DNA of 64,000 nt, from the NCBI GenBank assembly GCA_026545765.1, contig CM048842.1, positions 72,777,871 to 72,841,870 of the forward strand, read 5' to 3'. The number at the start of each line of letters is the position of its first letter. Positions within the stretch are counted from its first letter, which is position 1. This stretch comes from Plantago major. Its lineage: Eukaryota > Streptophyta > Magnoliopsida > Lamiales > Plantaginaceae. The position numbers and the translations under genes are program-made. The notes below the pieces were generated by a model. The model did no database searches, was not told the origin of the DNA, and saw only the letters and a program-made list of their open reading frames with translations. This document shows positions 14,407-25,094 of this stretch, one piece after another.

Positions 14407-14535
14407 ATGAATCAGCAGATCGGAACAGGCCAGAGGACTTTGCCACGCAGGGGGCAGATCAGATCAAGAATACTGCTAACTGCTGTACATTCGGTTTTTG
14501 CTTTGATTTCAAGAGCTTCTTCGCATCATCACTGA
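14407..14535 (+). CDS. micro-protein with LPRRGQI core, copy 3 (42 aa)
   Basis: Frame of 42 residues, ATG at 14407 and TGA at 14533-14535, below the usual length cut-off of gene finders. It starts MNQQIGTGQRTLPRRGQIRS and continues with RILLTAVHSVFALIS, then a short tail ending in three histidines. It is clearly homologous to the 50-residue protein at 9445: same start, same core, same hydrophobic segment. The core and the reading frame survive while the flanks have diverged, which argues that the protein is still under selection. Function is unknown. Confidence 0.75.
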   Translation: MNQQIGTGQRTLPRRGQIRSRILLTAVHSVFALISRASSHHH

Positions 14536-14540
14536 AAGTT

Positions 14541-15407
14541 GTTCAGAAATCCTGAGGGGTTACATGAGGAGAATTTGATGTATATTTGTGCAAAGACGTA
14601 CGTTCGGTTCCTTCACTTTAATTTGTTCAATTCTTTCTTCTTGTTCAATTTATAGGCTTTGTTTACTGTTTAGCACTCTGGCAAAATCATTAACGATAAT
14701 TGTTTCGGAGACTATATTCAGATAGGATATCTAATTGCAGTATTCATTCGAACTTGGTATTCCAGAATTTCAAGTGCAAAATCTCATATTTGATCTTATA
14801 ATGCAAACTTCCCCATATACAACGACAAAACAAACCACGTTTGTCGTTGTATAGAAGAACAATGAGTCCCGTCGCCTTTACTGGGCGGGTTTCCAGGCCC
14901 ATTTTGATTCGATCAGCCCGATTGTCTTCAGCATGGATTACTGGAAGGGAGATGGCTGAAATTCTAAGATTATGTGCAAGCAAACATTTGTCAGTCATTT
15001 CAATGCCAAGTTATATATGGATGGTATAATATTTAGAACAAGTGTGTCACGGTTTTAGAAAATCAAATGACGTTTATTTGCATGAACCTGAGCTTTGACT
15101 ATCTTGGATTCTACTCTCAGAAGTCTCATGATTCATGTCCCGATTACGTCTCCAAGTTGGGCTGGATTACAATGCATTGGGCTGATGTGGTCCATTTGCA
15201 TTGGTCCCGTTTTACATGCCACATAGGGCTGAAGTGGTCCACATCAAATTGGAGCACACCACTAAATTAGTCGACGCCATAAGGTCCAGACAAAATAAGA
15301 TTGCGTTTGATTCGAATTCGAGCTTAACCGAGTTCAGCCTCGACTCAGTTTTAAAAAGGAAGTCGATCTCGAGTGATTTGTGATGAATTCAAATTTGGTA
15401 TAAAATA
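14541..15407. other. intergenic, no gene seen
   Basis: 3' flank of micro-protein copy 3 followed by mixed sequence. Short frames at 14744-15383 overlap on both strands and have no supporting features. Confidence 0.5.
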
Positions 15408-15412
15408 TAGAA

Positions 15413-15579
15413 TGTTAGAGAATAAATGTACAAGAGTTAGTATTGGGTTAGAACTGTTATAGACCCAATTGTTATGGGCTCTCTAGAAGCTTCTTTATAT
15501 TGTATAAATACATGCTTGTACTCTTTCATTATCACATCAGAATAAACCCTATTATCTTCTTCTCTATTTTCTCTCAACA
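15413..15579 (+). repeat. 5' LTR of the Copia element
   Basis: It begins TGTTAGAGAATAAATGTAC and ends CTCTCAACA, 167 bases. A TATA-like TTGTATAAATAC lies near 15500. It matches 19082-19233 closely except for about 15 bases missing from the latter. Confidence 0.9.
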
Positions 15580-16290
15580 CGTTATCAGCACGATATTGCT
15601 CAACCAATTAACCCACTAATAAGAGGAATTACGAGATTGATGGACCAATGGATAGATGAAATAACTATCGGTGGCTACCAAATCAGTTCATAACCAGGTC
15701 TTCCGCGAAAGACGAAATTTACTACTCATGAGCTTTCATTAATTATGATCTTCAGGGAAGTTTATTTTCATTATTATGTTTCATGCTATATACTGCAAGA
15801 ATATATTCACACTGATTATTTTTCTAACTTCCAATTTTGTAGCCTTAAAATAACGTTGAATAGAAAATTTTGGTACAGGATGAACGGATGACTCGCGATG
15901 GCCCCTGACCTATTACCTCTGTCATAATTTAATTACACTACAATTCTTACATTCATAATTAACCATGCGTGTATATATATTGATTGGAGTTGTAACTCAT
16001 TTGACTAAAGTTTTTGTTTGATGATTGCATGTAGATGATTATGACTATTGACCATCTGGGGTTCTGTCGTTGAAGCTACATGTTATCGGAATTAAAGAAG
16101 TTTCCATCACCGGTAAAAGATCGATAAGTTTTATTTTGTTTATTAAATTCTTCATTCTTATTATATATTATCTAGAATATTGAATGAATCTATCATATTC
16201 CCTAAAGCGGATATGTGATAAAAAAATATCATAGACCGAAAGTGGTCAAGAATTGATGATTGAGGATTTATAAAATTCCAAAGAAGTATG

Positions 16291-16540
16291 GAATAACCAA
16301 CCGGTGTTGTTGGGATATATCATGCACACCCATATTAAGAATGGTGGTGATGCAAAGAAAGTGTGAAATAACCAACCGGCGTAGTTGGGATATATCAATG
16401 ATCAAAATCACGTATGTTGTAAAATAACCAACCGGCGTAGTTGGATATATGAATGATCAAAATCACTTATGTTGTGGAATAACCAACCGGCGAAGTTGGG
16501 ATATAAAAAATGTTCAAAATCACTTATGTTGTGAGACAAT
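16291..16540 (+). repeat. short tandem repeat block inside the Copia element
   Basis: AATAACCAACCGGCG followed by TAGTTGGGATATAT occurs four times, at about 16292, 16367, 16423 and 16478. The last units are about 55 bases each and also share ATGATCAAAATCACTTATGT. Confidence 0.75.
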
Positions 16541-18519
16541 TACTGATGATGACACTATTTTATATGCCTCGAATATGCTATACAGTAGCAATATTATGAA
16601 AAAAGCATGTGTCATTGCATGAGGCAAAATATGACATATACGAGGCAAACGAGGCCAAAATATGCTTGGATAATAGTGTTGGATTATATTGCATCAACAC
16701 ATCACATGACTAGTTGTCAATGATAAAAGCTTGCATTGAGTAAGCTTGTCATATCTCGTGAGATATATATGATTACCAACATGAAATTGGTAAATATTAA
16801 TGGTGCCATGAGCATTTGAGGGGAGCATTATATTGCAAATGCTCAAGTTTTATATATACCCTCTAAATATGGATTATGTCGAGAGAAGACATAACGAAAG
16901 TGTATGGCTTGATTTCATCATCATACAAGAGCTTGTACTCTAACAAAACTGTGCTCAATAAAATGTATTAGACTGAATTCTTGATGGAATTTACATTGAC
17001 TAGTCTTGCCAATTATTGAAGGCACATTGAATGTGTCCAAATGTCACATTATTGAAAGGCCAAATACGAGTGATGTATAAGAGAGATCTCGATGTGACAA
17101 CTTAGGCCATCCGGGTATAAAGTACCCGTTGTTGTGAAACTTGAAGTTTGCATATGATTTTGTGCTGAAAGCTTTCTCATGTTGCAATTATTATCATGGC
17201 AAGACACAACAATGAGATGAAGCATGATTATGGAGATCTTGAAATGAGCAAAAGTCACACTTTTAAAGTTGACATTTATTGATATATATAAGTGGCCGAA
17301 AACCCACAAGTATGATCTCCAATTTGAGGGCAAATTTATTTTCAGCACAAGAAATCCAATCGTGCAAATATATTGACTCCTTATCATATTATTATTCACA
17401 GAGAACTAATGTGTGAAGCATACTAGATGGTTGTATGCATATATGATTATCTAAGCTGGGCATGAAAATTTCTATTTTGAGCCCTTATTACTAGTATGAG
17501 CTAGTTTTCCCAGCTTAGGGGAGGAAGAACATGAGGAAGCTGGTAAAAACAAATTCGTTGAACGAATTGATCCCATATATTTGAAAGTTCAAACTTGAAC
17601 TAAATATTCGGCTTCATGTTGCTATATCAAGATATGTTCAAACATGAAATTATATGATTTGAATGTTAACCCGTTATGACCCTATATTTTGAGGCATACA
17701 GAGTTGCATATTGGTTATAGAATGTCATGTGTTGAACATTGAGATAATTTGCCAATTGTATTAATGATTCTCAGTGAAATACGGTTCCAATGATAAGTAC
17801 AATATAAAAAGATTGGCAAGATCGAACAGTTGGTACTCTTGTGGAGTAATGAATGCCATGAATGGCATAGACATCTGAATTAAAATAGATGGCCTATATG
17901 AAAGGAAATGGTACCGACAAACAATATTCAGATATCGAATATCAGTACTGACATGAACAAATCTAGCAAAGAGATTTTAATATACCGGTATACATGGAAC
18001 CGAGAGACTTATAAGCATATGTGAAATTCGATGGACATGTAAATGGGGATCTTACATGTGAGTCCATTCGATGACATCATGATGATGATGGAAAATGAGC
18101 TCATGGACTTGAGGTCCTTTTAATCAAACGAATTTGAAATCAATAACGGATTGGCATATATACATATCGTATGATTTGAGAAAGTTCAATGAGGGGAGAT
18201 ATCATCTCCGGAACTGAGTCCCGAAGGGAGACTAAAAGTATCATGTCAGCGAACATGGATTGAATAAGGAAAGTTCTTGAGGAACGTTTCATTTATGTAA
18301 ACACTCGTGAAGAGTATTATTGGTCATGTAAGAGATTATTACAAGGAGCATTATTACTATCTTTGAGACTCGTATGGTCAGAAGTACCACAGTTATAAAA
18401 GTTGAGCTATCAAGAGCTACATTATTCCTTAGTCCTTACTATACCCCCTGAAGAAGGTACATGAATTAATGGCAGTCAAGCAACACTGACTACTTTTGCG
18501 CATTCCATGAGAAATTGTT

Positions 18520-19030
18520 GCACTCTTTTTTCCTTTCTAGGTTTTTATCCCATTGGATTTTTACTAGCGAAGTTTTTAACGAGGCAACATTATAAGCGCT
18601 TATACATCTCCATGATTATGAAATTGTTTGGTAAAGATAAGAGTTATGGGCTTGTTGGATGTCTTTACAATATTATGGAGTGATGTTATGGAACATTGAA
18701 ACTATATGATGTTTCAAGTGTTTGAAAAAGTTCTTCCTGAAGAAGACAGAGTATATTATAGAAGTTCTTCTATGTCCTTATCTATGAGAAGAAGATTCCA
18801 TCGAAGTACAACATATTTGAATATTTGCTCAACCACATCACATCAGACATCATCATTTAAGTAGTTGATCCGAAAGATTGAAATTTACAGCAGTTCGAAG
18901 AAGTACATTGATGCATAAATCAGGGGAGATGGATACACACGGCACTCTTTTTCCCTTGACTGAGTTTTTTTTTTTTTTTTTTTATCCCAGTGGGTTATTC
19001 TTAGCAAGGTTTTTAATGAGGCAGTATTAT
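18520..19030 (+). repeat. duplicated 3' untranslated block of the Copia element
   Basis: CACTCTTTTT...TTTTATCCCA.TGG...TAGC.A.GTTTTTAA.GAGGCA appears at 18523-18592 and again at 18942-19026, about 425 bases apart. The second copy has a run of about 22 T. Only one such block is normal. Confidence 0.65.
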
Positions 19031-19081
19031 CACAGCGTATCAAGTATCAACGATTACCAACTCATGTTCATTTAAGGGGAG

Positions 19082-19233
19082 TATTAGAGAATAAATGTAC
19101 AAGAGTTAGTATTGGGTTAGAACTGTTATAAGCCAACTGTTATGGGCTCTCTAGAAGTTTCTTTATATTGTATACTCTCTCATTATCACATCAGAATAAA
19201 CCCTATTCTCTTCTTCTCTATTTTCTCTCAACA
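19082..19233 (+). repeat. 3' LTR of the Copia element
   Basis: It begins TATTAGAGAATAAATG (first G changed to A) and ends CTCTCAACA, followed by the TAGAA duplication. It is 15 bases shorter than the 5' LTR owing to a deletion after TTGTATA. Confidence 0.9.
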
Positions 19234-19238
19234 TAGAA

Positions 19239-19755
19239 TACTTTATTTTATTGAGGTCCGTTCAATTAACTTACTAATTATCAAGTTTGAATGGTAGCCT
19301 TAAACAGTTAAGTGTGGAAGTATACGGCCATGCACTACACGTTTATGGGTGCTCTGCTATACAATTATAGTGCCTGTCATAGTATATAAAATGAAATAAT
19401 GAATGCCCTTTGCTCAATATCACAAAATGGTTCTCGCATATGACCATGTCGTCTGAGTAGAACAGTGGCCCATTCTATGTAAAGCAAGGATGAACTCATA
19501 ACTGCGGGTTATCTATCACAAGCTATTTAAAATGAAGAAAATCAGATTATGATAGGTATTTTTAATCATATTTACACGATTATAATCATTTATTAAACAG
19601 TTAAGTGTTTTTAACTTAATTTACAAGTTTTAGTTCTTAACAAAGAACTGTAAATGTCTAAGTAAATTGTAGAGCTCCATCCTTTTATGTTTAGGTCGAG
19701 GTGCGGTTCTTTGGGACGGGACGCTACTTTTGAACTGTTATTCGGGCAATATACA
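19239..19755. other. intergenic, no gene seen
   Basis: Mixed AT-rich sequence between the Copia element and the nested insertion complex. Confidence 0.45.
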
Positions 19756-19811
19756 TAGGGGCGCAACTACCTTTGATGGTAGCCTGCATTTGGCATGAGG
19801 TCGGTTTCGGA

Positions 19812-19817
<6 letters not shown>

Positions 19818-19866
<49 letters not shown>
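19818..19866. repeat. (TA)n microsatellite
   Basis: About 24 uninterrupted TA units, within the hAT-like element. Confidence 0.95.
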
Positions 19867-19871
<5 letters not shown>

Positions 19872-20231
19872 TTTTTGGCGTTCGACACGGTTTATATTTC
19901 TAATCAAATTTGAAAAAAACAATATATAAAGACTTTATGTCTAATTATAAATAATTTTTTTTCTAAATATTACTTCCTCCGTCCAGGGAATAGCTTTCCA
20001 TTTACTTTTTGTTGGAGAAAATAAAGTATATTGTACTTTTAGATAAAATAGTACTAGTGGGTCCTTCAAATTGATCTTTGAAGTTGAAAGTTGGATAAAA
20101 TAAAGTTAGTGGGTTTACTTTTGAGTATATTTAATGTTAAAGTTGGGTGAGTGGTTACCATAAAAGTAAATGAGAAGTTTTGTTTGGGACACCCAAAATG
20201 ACAAAATGAGAAGCTATTTCCGGGATGGATG

Positions 20232-21250
20232 CACTACAAGAATCCATCCGTAACGGGACGGAAAGGGGCGACGGATTTTATCCGTCGCCCCTGTAGCGAC
20301 TGATCGCAGAATCCGTCGCCCCGTTTGGCGACGGATAAAGGTTATCCGTCGCTCTGTAGCGACGGATAAAATTATCCGTCGCTACAGAGCGTTGACCAAA
20401 ATAAAAAAAAAAAAAATTTTAGCGACGGATAGATTTATCCGTCGCTACAAGGCCGGAAAATTTAAAAAAAAAAAAAATTAGCGACGGATAGATCTAGATC
20501 TATCCGTCGCTAAAAACCTAAAAAAAATATAATATATCTCCTCCACCACCTCCTTTTCTCCACTACTTCTCCTCTCCTCCTCCTCCCACCACCACCTTTC
20601 TCCTCCCACCACCACCATCCTCCACCACCACCATCTCCTCCCACCACCACCATCCTCCACCACCACCATCTCCTCCACCACCACCACCTTTCTCCTCCCA
20701 CCACCACCATCCTCCACCACCACCTCCTTTCCTCCACCACCATCTCACCACCACCACCACCACCTCTCTCCTCCCACCACCACCACCCTGCCACCACCAC
20801 CATCCTCCTCCACCACCACCACCTCTCTACTCCCACCACCACCGCACCACCACCCTGCCACCACCACCATCTCCTCCACCACCACCACCCTGCCACCACC
20901 ACCATCTCCTCCACCACCACCACCACCCATACACCACCACCCCCACCCACCACCACCGGCACCCCCCCCCCCCCACCACCACCTGCACCATCGCCGGATT
21001 AATCTGAATATAAAAATTCGTATACGGATTTTATTTTTTTTTTTAAAAAAAAAAGGGTCGCCCCATAATCATTTTTTTTTTTAAAAAAAAAAGGTCAATC
21101 CGTCGTCAACTGTCATGAATCGACGACGGATTTTATCCGTCGCCATAGCTTCAGGGGCGGATTTTCTATCCGTCGATCCGTCAGAGTAGGCGACGGATAG
21201 GCACTGACAAACGGATCTATCCGTCGCTACAGCCCAGATTTTTTGTAGTG
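20232..21250. mobile_element. CACTA-type non-autonomous element 1 (1019 bp)
   Basis: It begins CACTACAAGAA and ends TTTTTTGTAGTG, with the 3-base target duplication ATG (20229-20231 and 21251-21253). Both ends carry the subterminal repeat GCGACGGAT / ATCCGTCGC many times, often as palindromic pairs, as is usual for CACTA elements where the transposase binds. There is no transposase. The centre is a low-complexity CCACCACC tract. Confidence 0.9.
20535..20990. repeat. CCACCACCAC-rich low-complexity tract
   Basis: About 450 bases of nearly pure pyrimidine plus A on the plus strand (CCACCACCACCATCCTCCT variants), so the minus strand is G/T/A with runs of GGTGG. Long minus-strand frames of Gly, Val and Trp (up to 150 codons) are read-throughs of this tract and not genes. 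A related tract sits in CACTA element 2 at 57725-58105. Confidence 0.9.
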
Positions 21251-21481
21251 ATGAAGTAGTACATATCACATAAAACGCTTGAGGGGTAAATAATATACCT
21301 TAAAACTAATGGTTTTAAATGTAATTTTCCGTAATGTTTAGAAAATATCTGTGCCGTCTATAAATTTAACATACTTTACGGTCATCAATTTGAAGTTTTA
21401 AATTAATTATTTATTACCCATTTAATTGGTTAACGTTTAGCACGGGGCCGAAAAAATCCAAGCTTTGCCCCTGAATATACT

Positions 21482-24085
21482 TCTCAGCCGGTCAATCGCT
21501 ATTCATCCCAAAGTTACTCTAGAACAAATACAATTAATTTGAGTTCAGAGATTTTACTGATGGATTTTCGAAAAGAAAGGTGCATCGTATTGCTATATTA
21601 ATCTTGATGAAACATTTTCACTTTAAAAATTGACACGTATGATTCCAAATTTGAAATTTCTATCTTCGAAGAAGTCGAGGGGGTCACAAGGCGGCTAGTT
21701 TATTATCGTTAAGCTTTTGGTATCGAAAGTCGTAATCGACATAGTCGAAGAATATGTTGCCCTACTGGAAATATTCTTATATAGATCGGATCTAGATTGT
21801 ATACTTAGTGAATGAAAATGAGTCACATGGCTTGAAATAATAATTTAAATTATTTTCCAAGTGATGATTTTTATTGTGACCCATAAGGTCTTTAAACTGT
21901 TTACTCATATATCCGGATTATGAAAGAATCTCCTGCCCTACCGTGTCATGGTATTTGACTTTGATGATGGTCTGATCATCTGATGGGCCAAGTGGGAGGA
22001 CATGGATTTTGCGGTTTGTTAGACCGAACCCACTGCTACAGTGAGTGGTGAGACCATTTTGGGAGGATGTAGTGTTTAATTTTTCGGATTTTGCTTACAT
22101 CTTTATGGTAAATATAAATCATAAACTTTTCTTTATGTAACTCGCAGGGTTTTACCATTACGAAAACTCACGTTTATGCACTTGCCAATTTTTGTTCACA
22201 CGAAACTAAGCTTGAAAATTTTACTTAGCTAAAAGTCTTACGTCTTACCCATGCTCTACTTTATCTGTGTAAATTTAGTTATAGTATTACGTTCACGATT
22301 ATGCAGATCACTATGGCAGATGATGCTGCAAAATTACTTCTCCAAATTCATTGGGGATAGGTCAACGGAACGTCTACGCTTATGCTTCTCCACTTGATGA
22401 CTTAACAAAATTTGTTAATAACACGCAATCATCATTAATAATTACTCTCTTTCTCACGGTTAATTTTTTAAAACTTGGACCACAAATTAACCAACAATAA
22501 CATAAGATAAAGTTGAACAAGTAATCTTTTTAAAACTTGGATAACATAGGAGATTAAAATGATCGACAAACGTAAACTTATAACCGGAAACAATAGGTAT
22601 TTACTTAAGAGCATAAAAAAATTAATATAAGATATATATTCATGAAACATTATTGATGTATTGTTTAAAATATTATAATTATGATTTTAACAATTTAGTT
22701 CCGTGCTAATAGGCGGTCTGCTTACCCAGCGTCTGAAATGCACTCAGTTAACTGACCAATTTTATTGCGTATGTCAGTATTTCATTCACTTTCAACTCTC
22801 TACTCTAACAGTTGAGGCTCAATTTTTTTTTTTTTAATATACTTAAAATTTAAAAACATTGGTCTCTTATATCCATCACTAATGCAGCTTATTTCCAAAA
22901 CTTTGCGGATCAAATTATATTTATGAAAGTATATTTGATTTATGTACTTGTTATAATATAATGTTAAGATAAATTTTGCATTGTGTAATTTGTAGTTATA
23001 ATCGTGAAAGTCAAAATTATGAAGTTATTATTGAAACGGAAGAGTATTTATTATGTTTAATCATTAAAACAACCCAAAGAAGTCTACTCGGGTCAAACTA
23101 CATAGGTTATCAACTTCCAGATCCAGCACGTGAATGTTAGCAAACATCACTCATTAACCTTTAATTAACCTGTCGTTTAATTAACTCTTCTATATTTCTC
23201 ACCACCAACCTGCGTGTTGTATACTTGTGTGTAATTAACACGTCGTTTGCAGAAAACAAGTTTCACGGAGGATCTGTGTATTAAAGGGCCATTTTTAATT
23301 GCTACTGCTAATTAATTAATTCCTTTTCACGGAGTTCCAAGATCTTTAACCAGGCTGGAAAATTAATGTAAAAGCCCTTGGTTAGAGGAATATCCTAATA
23401 CTTTTTCTTTCTTATTTTGGTTTAATTTAATAAAAGTTGGTAGATCGACTAATTTAATATAAGGTTAATTTGGCATGAAACAACATGAATTGGTACATCG
23501 ACTCCGGAGCTAGTACAAGAATAGAACTGCAGAACACCATCATGACCGTTTTATGGCCAAATTAATTGGCATATCTTATCCACGGTTCTAGTGATATTTC
23601 ATTAAGTTTCTTTTTCTTTATAATCATCCTAAAATCTAATAATTTTAAAGATAAAAAATAATAGAATGAATCATCAATGCAGTTTACCTGTCCCATTATT
23701 AGTTAAATATCATTCGGTTTATTAGGTGCTGGAATTAATTTCCAATAAAAATTAATACTTCTTTTAAGGATATAGTATTAGTTTTTTAATTCGATATTAT
23801 ATTCCATAAAACAATTAACATGATATACTTCATTTGAAAGAAATACAACACTCCATTCAGATAAACGACAATCATTTCGTACAAAATCATACCATAAAGA
23901 CACAATACTGCTTGTGACTCCAGCTTCTTTACCGCTTGACCACTTCATGACTCCATATTTGTTAGATTACATCACAAAATAATATTTATAAAATATTTTG
24001 TAAATATTAAATGATAAAGTATTTAATAAGACGTAGTATTATTAAATTTAAGTCGTCCAACGATGACGACTTCTGACTTAAAATA
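21482..24085. other. intergenic, no gene seen
   Basis: AT-rich sequence. 21760-22080 is somewhat GC-richer with palindromic fragments and could be an old retroelement piece, but I found neither LTR pair nor coding similarity. No credible frame. Confidence 0.45.
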
Positions 24086-24396
24086 GACAAGATAAATTGC
24101 GTGCTAAATTATCCTCAATGATTAACATAAATGAGATCCTACTACTTATCACCTCTCTTTCAATTCTCTACCGAGTCACTTAAAACATCGAATCTACGCT
24201 CAACTTAAATATAGTCAATAATGTGACTAAAAATTGGACAAGATAAATTGCGTGTTAAATTAGACCTAAATGACTAACATAAGTGAAATTCTATTTCTAC
24301 CGCTTAACAACTTCCATTCAATTCTCCATCAAGTCACTTAAAATATCGAATCTACGTTGAACTTAAAAATAGGTAATGTGACTAAAACGTGGACAA
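24086..24396 (+). repeat. tandem duplication of a ~151-base unit
   Basis: The unit starts GACAAGATAAATTGCGTG at 24086 and again at 24237. Both copies continue with TAAATTA, GA.TAACATAA.TGA, TTCAATTCTC, AAGTCACTTAAAA and ATCGAATCTACG in the same order, with scattered differences. Confidence 0.8.
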
Positions 24397-24786
24397 ATTT
24401 ACCTATTACGATAGAGAAATTACCTAAATGTCAATATAACCGTCATAATCACACTAAATAAAGATATTGCAAGATATTTATATGCCTTCTGGCTTCTAGT
24501 CTTTTACAATGTCAATGTTTTTTTAACATAACACGGATAAGAAAGAGTAGATAAATATAAGAAGATCTGATTATATCATAAAAATTCACCTTTTTATTTT
24601 TTCTAGCACAATACCATTTAGACCGAATAACCCACAATATAAAGGATTCTTTTCTCCTACAACAATTTCATCAATACTCTGCTTCTTCTTCCTCCTCTCT
24701 CCAGATTCGACATCCACATTGCATTGTAAAACATAGCCTATTTTACAACACCAAATCTGCATAAATTAATTATTACAGTAGTTTTA
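24397..24786. other. upstream region of the GT31 gene, nothing else seen
   Basis: AT-rich sequence leading to the TATA box at 24790. It probably contains promoter elements, but none stands out. Confidence 0.4.
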
Positions 24787-24789
24787 GTT

Positions 24790-24798
24790 TATATAAAG
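24790..24798 (+). promoter_or_regulatory. TATA box of the GT31/DUF604 gene
   Basis: TATATAAAG about 305 bases upstream of the ATG at 25095. The following 270 bases are CT-rich and leader-like. Confidence 0.6.
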
Positions 24799-25094
24799 CG
24801 TGCGTGTCTAGTCTCTCTACAATTCTAAATCATATTCAAGTATCAATCCTTTCTTTTCTCTCTCATATAAATTATTATTCGTAGCAGAGTTTTGTGGTAG
24901 CTCACCACACTCCACCCAGAGGAGAGGTTGCAACCTGGCACCTCTGCATGCTCTCCTTTCTCTGCTCAATTGCTTTATTCTTCCTTCATCCATTCTTCCC
25001 CAATTTTACCCAGATCTGTTCTTCTTCTTCTTCATATTCTTGTTTTTAGACTCTGAAGAATCGAATCGAATCGAAGCGAAGAAGGAAAGAAACA

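Larger units (their letters stand above)
13975..14540 (+). repeat. segmental duplication, copy B (promoter plus micro-protein gene)
   Basis: Partner of 8990-9597: same ordered landmarks upstream of the TATA box and through the coding sequence, with indels and substitutions, so the duplication is not recent. Copy B has a shorter gene because nine codons of the Gly-rich stretch are absent or altered and the tail differs. Confidence 0.75.
15413..19233 (+). mobile_element. decayed Copia-type LTR retrotransposon
   Basis: A complete element outline, 3.8 kb, flanked by the 5-base target duplication TAGAA (15408-15412 and 19234-19238). LTRs are 15413-15579 and 19082-19233. After the 5' LTR comes CGTTATCAGCACGA, a known start of many plant Copia internal regions. 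Before the 3' LTR is a purine tract (AAGGGGAG). The internal region has no open frame longer than about 116 codons. It keeps the hallmark untranslated block seen between pol and the 3' LTR in plant Copia elements (TTTTATCCCATTGG, then GTTTTTAACGAGGCAAC), here present twice. The coding part is degenerate or was replaced, so the element is non-autonomous. Confidence 0.85.
19971..21261. mobile_element. Stowaway/mariner-like MITE, split by a CACTA insertion
   Basis: The left end reads TACTTCCTCCGTCCAGGGAA and the right end, after removing the insert, GGGATGGATGAAGTAGTA, which are inverted repeats of the common plant CTCCCTCCGTCC type. The inner arms GAATAGCTTTCC and GAAGCTATTTCC also pair. About 270 bases without the insert. 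Confidence 0.75.
19756..21473. mobile_element. hAT-like non-autonomous element (outermost of a three-level nest)
   Basis: It begins TAGGGGCG and ends GCCCCTG, short near-complementary ends. It is flanked by AATATACA (19748-19755) and AATATACT (21474-21481), an 8-base duplication with one mismatch, the length typical of hAT. Without the nested insertion it would be about 430 bases. A (TA)n tract lies inside at about 19818-19866. Confidence 0.6.

Noticed and set aside
20478..20962. Gly/Val/Trp-rich minus-strand frames up to 150 codons
   Set aside because: They are translations of the CCACCACC tract in three frames at once; no start context, splice sites or protein-like composition.
21760..22080. 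Possible retroelement fragment with inverted pieces
   Set aside because: No LTR pair, primer site, target duplication or coding similarity found; left as unannotated intergenic sequence.
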